The notes under the pieces: model-generated
Databases searched by the model: none
Told to the model about the DNA's origin: nothing
What the model saw: only the letters and a program-made list of their open reading frames with translations
Assembly: GCA_964429355.1 (NCBI GenBank)
Contig: CAYSCH010000016.1
Span: 1-49,281 of the forward strand
Direction: 5' to 3'
DNA: 49,281 nucleotides
Origin: JAAYAY01 sp964429355
Lineage (GTDB): Bacteria; Planctomycetota; Planctomycetia; Pirellulales; Thermoguttaceae
In this document: positions 44,140-49,281 of the stretch, in pieces
Numbering within the stretch: the stretch's first letter is position 1
Layout: each line of letters starts with the position of its first letter
Made by a program: the position numbers and the translations under genes

Positions 44140-45513
44140 ATGCGTCAAACGAACGCCATTTTGATCGTCCTGCTTGGCATCCTTTTCTCGACCTCCACGA
44201 GTTGGGGGGAGGGTGGTCCTCCGCAGAAGTTCTCACTCAGTTCAAACCGTGCCGCCAATTCGCTCGACCGGATTGACGCCTCGCTCGAGGTCGCCGGGAA
44301 AGTGGTGGTGTTGAATGAGAAGAACGAGCTGAAGGAACTCAATTTGGCAGTGCTTGCCAACGTCGGATACGACGAACGGTCGCTGCTTGTTCCTGTCTCG
44401 CCGAAGGCCCCCATGCGGTCCGTTCGCCATTATGGCACGGCAACGGCTGCCATTGAGGTGGACGGCCAGGAAATCCATCCGGAGTTGCGTGACGAGCGGC
44501 GTTTGATCGCCGTTTCGATCGACGAGGGAAAGGCCACGCTTTACAGTCCCTCTGGCCCGCTCGCCCATGATGAGTTGGATCTGGCCGACATCATGGGCAA
44601 CACCTTGGTCCTCGATCGTCTTCTACCACCGTACCAAGTCGCAATCGGCGATTCCTGGAAGCACTCGGACGAGCTGGCCGGCGTGCTTCTGGGCTTGGAC
44701 GCGGTCAGTTCCAGCGATATTAAGAGCACTCTGTCCTCGGTCAAGGATTCCGTGGTCCTGGTGGAAATGTCGGGGGAAGTCCAAGGCGCGGTTCAAGGTG
44801 CGGCGACCGAGATTCAGATTCGCGCCAAGTACCAGTTCGATCTTCTTGCCCGACGAATCACCTGGTTTGGCTTGCTCGTGCAGGAGAAGCGTTCGGTCGG
44901 GCACGTTGGTCCGGGGCTCGAGGTGATTGCCCGGTTGCAGACCAAGATCCTTCCGATCGAAGAATCGCCCCACCTGACCGACGCTGCGTTGAACGGCCTG
45001 TCGCTCGAACCGGCCGACGAGAGCTTCTGGCTCAGTTACGAGTCGGTTGCCGGCGGCTGGCAGTTGCTGAACGATCGCCGGTGGTTCGTAACGAGCGATG
45101 AATCCAAATCGGTCGTTCTCCGCATGATCGACGACGGCGAGTTTGTCGCCCAGTGCAACATATCATCACTTCCGCAGGTAAATGTAGAGAAGCTGCCTTC
45201 CCTTTCGAAGTTTCAGCAAGACATCCAGACTGGACTCGGTGATTCGTTCAGGCAGTTTATTTCGGCCAAAGAGGAGACGAACGACCTGGGGTATCGCGTG
45301 TTGCGGGTCGTCGTCGACGGTGTGACGTCCGAGATGCCGATCCAATGGATCTACTACCTGATTGCCGACCAGACCGGGCGGCAATTGACCATGGTTTTCG
45401 TGGTCGAAGCCGAACTGGCGGAACGGCTGGCCGGAGCGGACGAGCAACTGGCGACGGCGGTCCAATTCGTCGATCGAACTACGGCTGGCTTACCGACAAT
45501 CGCGCCCAAATGA
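44140..45513 (+). CDS. Exported protein of unknown function
   Basis: This 457-residue protein has a signal peptide (MRQTNAILIVLLGILFSTST, cleavage near SWG/EG). The rest is beta-rich and soluble with no recognised domain; it includes a 'DRLLPPYQVAIGDSWKHSDE' segment and two cysteine-poor halves. It resembles conserved exported proteins of planctomycetes by composition only. The start is the ATG at 44140, the first with a signal peptide; the frame is open back to 42070, but that part is antisense to the sigma gene and is an artefact. It is divergent from the sigma gene. Its 3' end converges with the next small gene 16 bases away. Confidence 0.75.
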   Translation: MRQTNAILIVLLGILFSTSTSWGEGGPPQKFSLSSNRAANSLDRIDASLEVAGKVVVLNEKNELKELNLAVLANVGYDERSLLVPVSPKAPMRSVRHYGTATAAIEVDGQEIHPELRDERRLIAVSIDEGKATLYSPSGPLAHDELDLADIMGNTLVLDRLLPPYQVAIGDSWKHSDELAGVLLGLDAVSSSDIKSTLSSVKDSVVLVEMSGEVQGAVQGAATEIQIRAKYQFDLLARRITWFGLLVQEKRSVGHVGPGLEVIARLQTKILPIEESPHLTDAALNGLSLEPADESFWLSYESVAGGWQLLNDRRWFVTSDESKSVVLRMIDDGEFVAQCNISSLPQVNVEKLPSLSKFQQDIQTGLGDSFRQFISAKEETNDLGYRVLRVVVDGVTSEMPIQWIYYLIADQTGRQLTMVFVVEAELAERLAGADEQLATAVQFVDRTTAGLPTIAPK

Positions 45514-45529
45514 AGCTTCCTTCCCGGGA

Positions 45530-46018
45530 CTAGCCGGTGGCCGCATATTTCTCAGCGAACTCAAGGACCCAGAGATCGATCAGTTCGGTGAATGATTCGA
45601 GGTCGACCTCTCCCAATCGCTGATAGTGGTTTCGGGCGAAAAGCTCTCGGTTGCGGACGGTTGCCTTCGCGGCAACGTCGAGCACCAGATAGTCGGAGAT
45701 GGGTCGAATCAGGACCTCCATACGGCTGAAGAGACTGCCGCGCCGCCCGCGGGACTGCAGGTCCAAATCATCGCGACTGACGGCGGCACCCCATCCTCGT
45801 TCCGTAACCACCGATTCGAACTGGAAGCCGGGGAAGTGATTGGGGAGACGGCGCAGGCAATGCTCGATGTGCTCGGAGAGTTCGAGGCGAAACTGGGAGT
45901 GAAGGTTTCGCAACTCCTTCTCGGAGAGCGCTTTGGCGGCTTCGGCTCGAGCTCGTTCGTCGCTCGCCCGGTGCCCTCTCTCGATCGCTCTGGCCAATCG
46001 TTTGTCGAAATCCGTCAT
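45530..46018 (-). CDS. Conserved protein of unknown function
   Basis: This 162-residue cytoplasmic protein has no signal peptide or membrane segment. Residues 1-60 are charged and helical ('AEAAKALSEKELRNLHSQFR'), followed by a mixed alpha/beta part with 'SRMEVLIRPISDYLVLDV' and a C-terminal helix 'ESFTELIDLWVLEFAEKYA'. I recognise no domain. AGGA lies just before the ATG at 46018. It follows the tex gene by 107 bases on the same strand, so it may be co-transcribed with tex. Confidence 0.65.
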   Translation of the reverse strand: MTDFDKRLARAIERGHRASDERARAEAAKALSEKELRNLHSQFRLELSEHIEHCLRRLPNHFPGFQFESVVTERGWGAAVSRDDLDLQSRGRRGSLFSRMEVLIRPISDYLVLDVAAKATVRNRELFARNHYQRLGEVDLESFTELIDLWVLEFAEKYAATG

Positions 46019-46125
46019 CGTCCTGGCTGGGTTGGAGTCGCCCTCGAGACGCTTGTTTTCGGGTGGGTCGGGTGAGCGTCAGCTGCGGGGAGAGTATCGA
46101 TGAATCGTCGGATGGTGCCGTAGCC

Positions 46126-49100
46126 CTACGTGTCGCCGCGCTGTGTTTCCTCGGGCTTTGCCGAGTCAATTGAGTCAACCGACTCGCCGCCCGGCGCTGG
46201 CGACTGAGGCTGTTCGGCCTCGGCGTCCGTTGGAGGTGGCGATGTCTCAACCGTCTGAGGAGGCGTGTCCGTTGAGGTTTTCGTCACGCTGTCAGGCTTG
46301 TTGGCCTTGCCCGCTCCGGAATGGGTATTCTTGCGCTTCGTTTGCTTCTTTGGAGGCTCGGGCTCGACCTGGGTGGTCCCGAAGAACTGGGCCAGATCAC
46401 TGAAGCTCCGCATCGGCTCACGGCCTTCCTTCATTTTGTCCGTGATCGGCTTGATGGGCTTAGGGGGTGATTTTGGCTTGTATGCGGGCGTCTCCTGGCC
46501 ACGTCCTCGGCCCCGTCCGCCATCGCGACCGCGTCCCGCATCGTGACCACGTCCGCCGTCGCGGCCGCGTCCCGAAGGGCGCGCCCGTCCGGCATCACGT
46601 GCGTGCCCAGTATCTCGCGAGTGGCCGCGCCCACCCTCGGCCGCCTCGGAGGGCCCACTCTGCTGATCGCGAGGCTTTTGGACCTGCCTGGCAGAATCGG
46701 GCCGGCCACCACCGTGACGGTCCCCTCGCTCTTCTCGGTGCGAACCTGCCCGGGGAGTTCCCGGCGGAATCATGGTCAGCGAGACTCGCCGCCGCTGTTT
46801 GTCGACATCGAGGACCCACACCTTGACGACGTCGCCAACGGCAGCAACCTCGTGGGGATCGCGAACAAATTTGTCGGCAAGCTGGCTCACGTGGACCAGG
46901 CCGCTGTCATGCATGCCGATATCGACGAACACGCCGAAATCGACGACGTTCAACACGGTCCCGTTCAATTCGAGCCCGGGAGTCAAGTCCTCGAGTTTGA
47001 GAACGCCGTGGCGGAAGATCGGCGGCTGGAGATCCTCTCGCGGATCTCGGCCTGGCCGAACCAACTGGGCGAGGATATCTTTCAGGAGCAATTCGCCGAC
47101 CCCCAGCTCTTTGGCCAGGGCACCCGCGTCGACTGCGGCAACTTTTTCCGCGAGGCTCTTCAGGGTGTCCCGGTTTCGCAGGTCGTCTACCTGGAAGCCG
47201 AGTTGATCGAGCACACGGAGGGCAACGGCGTAGCTTTCCGGATGGATCCACGAACTATCGAGCGGGTTATCCCCGCGGGTGATCTTGAGAAAACCGGCCG
47301 ACTGGACAAAGGTCGCGCCGCCGAAACCGGTCACGTTTCGCAATTGTTCGCGGTTGCGGAAGGGTCCGTGCTGCATTCGATGCTCATACACGCGACGGGC
47401 CGTCAGTTGATTCAGCCCTGAAACGTAGCGCAGCAGGGCCGGGCTGGCCGTGTTGACGTCCACGCCCACGTAGTTGACGCAGGAGCTGACCACATCGTCG
47501 AGGGATTCTCGGAGGTGTTTTGCCTTGACGTCATGCTGGTAGAGTCCGACGCCGATATTTGCTGGATCGATTTTCACCAGCTCGCTCAACGGATCCTGGA
47601 GACGACGTCCGATCGAGATCGCTCCCCGGACCGTGGCGTCGTATTCGGGAAACTCCTCCCGTCCCACGGAACTTGTCGAATAGACGCTGGCTCCCGCTTC
47701 GTTGACGATCACGTAGGCCCAGTCGCTGCCTTCCGGGGCCTTCTTCAGAAGCTCGCCGAAGAAATCCTCCGCGTCCCGACATGCCGTCCCGTTGCCGATT
47801 GCCACGACCGTCAACTTGAAACGCTCCATCAACTCCCTGACGATATTCTCCGACTCCTCTTTTCGCTCCGGCTTGCCGATCAGGTAAATCAACGCCTGGG
47901 CGAGGACATTCCCGAACTGGTCGAGTGCCACGAGCTTGCAGCCGCTCTTGAATCCAGGGTCGACGGCCAGGACTCGCCGATTGTGGACGGGAGGTTGAAG
48001 CAGGAGATTGCGGAGATTTTTGGCGAACACGCCCACTGCGTGGGATTCCGCTCGTTCCGTCAGTTCGCGACGAGTTTCCCGCTCCAGACTTGGAAGGATC
48101 AACCGAGCGAGCGAGTCACGGGCGCACCCTTTCAGGAAATCGAGATGAGGGTGATCCTCGGCGACGACCATCTCCTCGGCAACCTTCGTCATTGCCTCCT
48201 GGTCGCAATCGATCTTCACCCGCAAGACCTTCGCTCGTTCGCCGCGGTTGATGGCCAGGACGCGGTGCGGCGGAATCTTGCGAAGGTCTTCGCTGTAATC
48301 GAAGTAGTCGCTGAACGCTTTCTGTTTCTTCTCGTCGGTCTTCTGTTTCTTCTGCCGTTTGCGTTCTGCCTTGCGTTCCGCACTGGATTTCCGGCTTCCT
48401 TTGCGTTTCGGAGCCGAACGGCTTGGGCTGGGAGCAGGGACCACGGGAGCCGCCGCGCCCGTTGCCGCTCCACTTGCGGCGCTGTCACCGCCCGGCGTTT
48501 CACTCGGCGCGGTCTCGGCTGCACCTTGTTCCGCGGTGGGCTGCGCGGGCGTTGTCTGGTCAGGCGGGGCTTGTGCCGACGACGGCCGCGCGGGCTCGAC
48601 GCCTTCGGGAATCGCGGGAGATCCCGGAGACTCTGTTGCCGATTTGGCCGGAGCTGTTTCTCGTTCCGCACCAGAAATATCGCCCTGCGCCGGCTGGAAT
48701 TCCTCGATGGGGGAGGATCCCTCGCCGTCCGAATTGTCGGGACCGCCACCCATTCCCGATCCCCGCTGATCGTCGTTGGGCGGGAGAGAATTGTCGACCG
48801 GTGCGGGGGACTCGGCGGATTCTGACGCACGGGTTTCGTCCGGTTGCGGCGTCTCGCTGGAAGGCATCTCCTCGGAGCCGATCTCGCTCTCCACCATCTC
48901 GGCGGGCTCGGTTGCCTGCGGCACACCCGCTTCCTCCACCACCTCCGAGTCGCTCTCGACGGAGGCCGGGGGCGACACCGCCGTATCGTCGGCCGACGGC
49001 ATCTGCAGAGCTGCCTGGGCCGCGGTAGACGGGTCCGCCGTTTCTGTGGCTGGGGCCGGTGAAACTTCTGTCGGCTTCGATGCACCTACAACCGGCGGTG

Positions 49101-49281
49101 GTGATGCCGCCCGCTGAGGCTTTGCCGAAAGGGTTGCATCGGTCGCCTTCTCTTCGCTTCCCACGCGGCACGAGACAATTCGCCGCGACCTTTGCGGGGT
49201 TTCTCGAAGGCTCTGACGCAACTCCACGTGTTCACGTAGCCGCTCGGCCAGAATGAGTCCCGCTCCCAGCAGTGCCGCTGG
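46126..49281 (-). CDS. tex: Tex-family RNA-binding protein, N-terminus outside the window, large low-complexity insert
   Basis: The frame runs off the window at 49281, so the N-terminal Tex helix-turn-helix domain lies beyond it. The visible part starts 'AGLILAERLREHVELRQSLR', matching the helical segment before the Tex 'DYFDYSE' block. About 270 residues of Pro/Ala/Ser/Glu-rich sequence (about 48322-49146) intervene before 'FSDYFDYSEDLRKIPPHRVL'. Then come the YqgF-like RNase H fold ('VLAVDPGFKSGCKLVALD'), helix-hairpin-helix motifs ('NTASPALLRYVSGLNQLTAR', 'GFGGATFVQSAGFLKI') and an S1 RNA-binding domain ('GTVLNVVDFGVFVDIGMHD'). The C-terminal 190 residues are Arg/Gly-rich ('GRGRDGGRGHDAGRGRDGG') and then Pro/Lys/Thr-rich. 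Tex acts in transcription and RNA contacts. A GTG at 49227 would be an internal start only. Confidence 0.88.
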   Translation of the reverse strand, partial: PAALLGAGLILAERLREHVELRQSLRETPQRSRRIVSCRVGSEEKATDATLSAKPQRAASPPPVVGASKPTEVSPAPATETADPSTAAQAALQMPSADDTAVSPPASVESDSEVVEEAGVPQATEPAEMVESEIGSEEMPSSETPQPDETRASESAESPAPVDNSLPPNDDQRGSGMGGGPDNSDGEGSSPIEEFQPAQGDISGAERETAPAKSATESPGSPAIPEGVEPARPSSAQAPPDQTTPAQPTAEQGAAETAPSETPGGDSAASGAATGAAAPVVPAPSPSRSAPKRKGSRKSSAERKAERKRQKKQKTDEKKQKAFSDYFDYSEDLRKIPPHRVLAINRGERAKVLRVKIDCDQEAMTKVAEEMVVAEDHPHLDFLKGCARDSLARLILPSLERETRRELTERAESHAVGVFAKNLRNLLLQPPVHNRRVLAVDPGFKSGCKLVALDQFGNVLAQALIYLIGKPERKEESENIVRELMERFKLTVVAIGNGTACRDAEDFFGELLKKAPEGSDWAYVIVNEAGASVYSTSSVGREEFPEYDATVRGAISIGRRLQDPLSELVKIDPANIGVGLYQHDVKAKHLRESLDDVVSSCVNYVGVDVNTASPALLRYVSGLNQLTARRVYEHRMQHGPFRNREQLRNVTGFGGATFVQSAGFLKITRGDNPLDSSWIHPESYAVALRVLDQLGFQVDDLRNRDTLKSLAEKVAAVDAGALAKELGVGELLLKDILAQLVRPGRDPREDLQPPIFRHGVLKLEDLTPGLELNGTVLNVVDFGVFVDIGMHDSGLVHVSQLADKFVRDPHEVAAVGDVVKVWVLDVDKQRRRVSLTMIPPGTPRAGSHREERGDRHGGGRPDSARQVQKPRDQQSGPSEAAEGGRGHSRDTGHARDAGRARPSGRGRDGGRGHDAGRGRDGGRGRGRGQETPAYKPKSPPKPIKPITDKMKEGREPMRSFSDLAQFFGTTQVEPEPPKKQTKRKNTHSGAGKANKPDSVTKTSTDTPPQTVETSPPPTDAEAEQPQSPAPGGESVDSIDSAKPEETQRGDT

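Noticed and set aside
46445..46620. Repetitive G/C-rich DNA near 46.5 kb, considered as a possible CRISPR or tandem array
   Set aside because: It encodes the Arg/Gly-rich tail of Tex in frame; the units are short and have no spacers.

Overview
The window is GC-rich bacterial chromosome and most likely comes from a member of the Planctomycetota, probably near Pirellulales. The evidence is lineage style rather than a marker tree. It includes a sigma factor with several extra N-terminal helix-turn-helix modules, a kinase-like protein joined to a beta-helix ectodomain, a DUF11-repeat exported protein, acidic or low-complexity extensions on NusG, RpoC and Tex, a SecE with extra membrane segments, and a glycoside hydrolase paired with a URO-D-like protein. 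None of the six tRNA genes encodes the 3' CCA.

Layout. Bases 1-6.5 kb hold a polytopic GT-C-like membrane protein, a coupled DUF4160/DUF2442 pair behind a palindrome-overlapped promoter, a membrane pseudokinase and an M29 aminopeptidase. Bases 6.6-10.9 kb (minus strand) hold a two-gene operon, a URO-D-superfamily protein followed by a secreted GH106-like glycosidase. Bases 11.4-21.6 kb mix iron-sulfur and respiratory genes (YgfZ, an A-type Fe-S carrier, NuoI) with a CsgG-like/WD40 protein, a DUF11-repeat protein, a DUF2203 protein and csrA. A 130-bp palindromic element supplies the nuoI stop codon. Bases 22.0-23.2 kb hold tRNA-Glu and a ferrochelatase.

Bases 23.2-41.7 kb are one long minus-strand information-processing block. 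In transcription order it reads tRNA-Thr(TGT), tRNA-Tyr, tRNA-Gly, tRNA-Thr(GGT), tuf, tRNA-Trp, secE, nusG, rplK, rplA, rplJ, rplL, rpoB, rpoC, rpsL, rpsG, fusA. This keeps the thrU-tyrU-glyT-thrT-tufB order of Escherichia coli and adds the str genes after rpoC. A sigma70-type promoter lies just before the first tRNA. Bases 41.9-46.0 kb hold the multi-HTH sigma factor, an exported protein and a small conserved protein. The window ends inside a tex gene whose product carries about 270 residues of low-complexity insertion.

The genes link through transcription and translation (RNA polymerase, NusG, a sigma factor, Tex, ribosomal proteins, EF-Tu, EF-G, tRNAs) and through iron chemistry (YgfZ, A-type carrier, NuoI, ferrochelatase). 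No IS transposase, CRISPR array, rRNA operon or prophage gene was seen.
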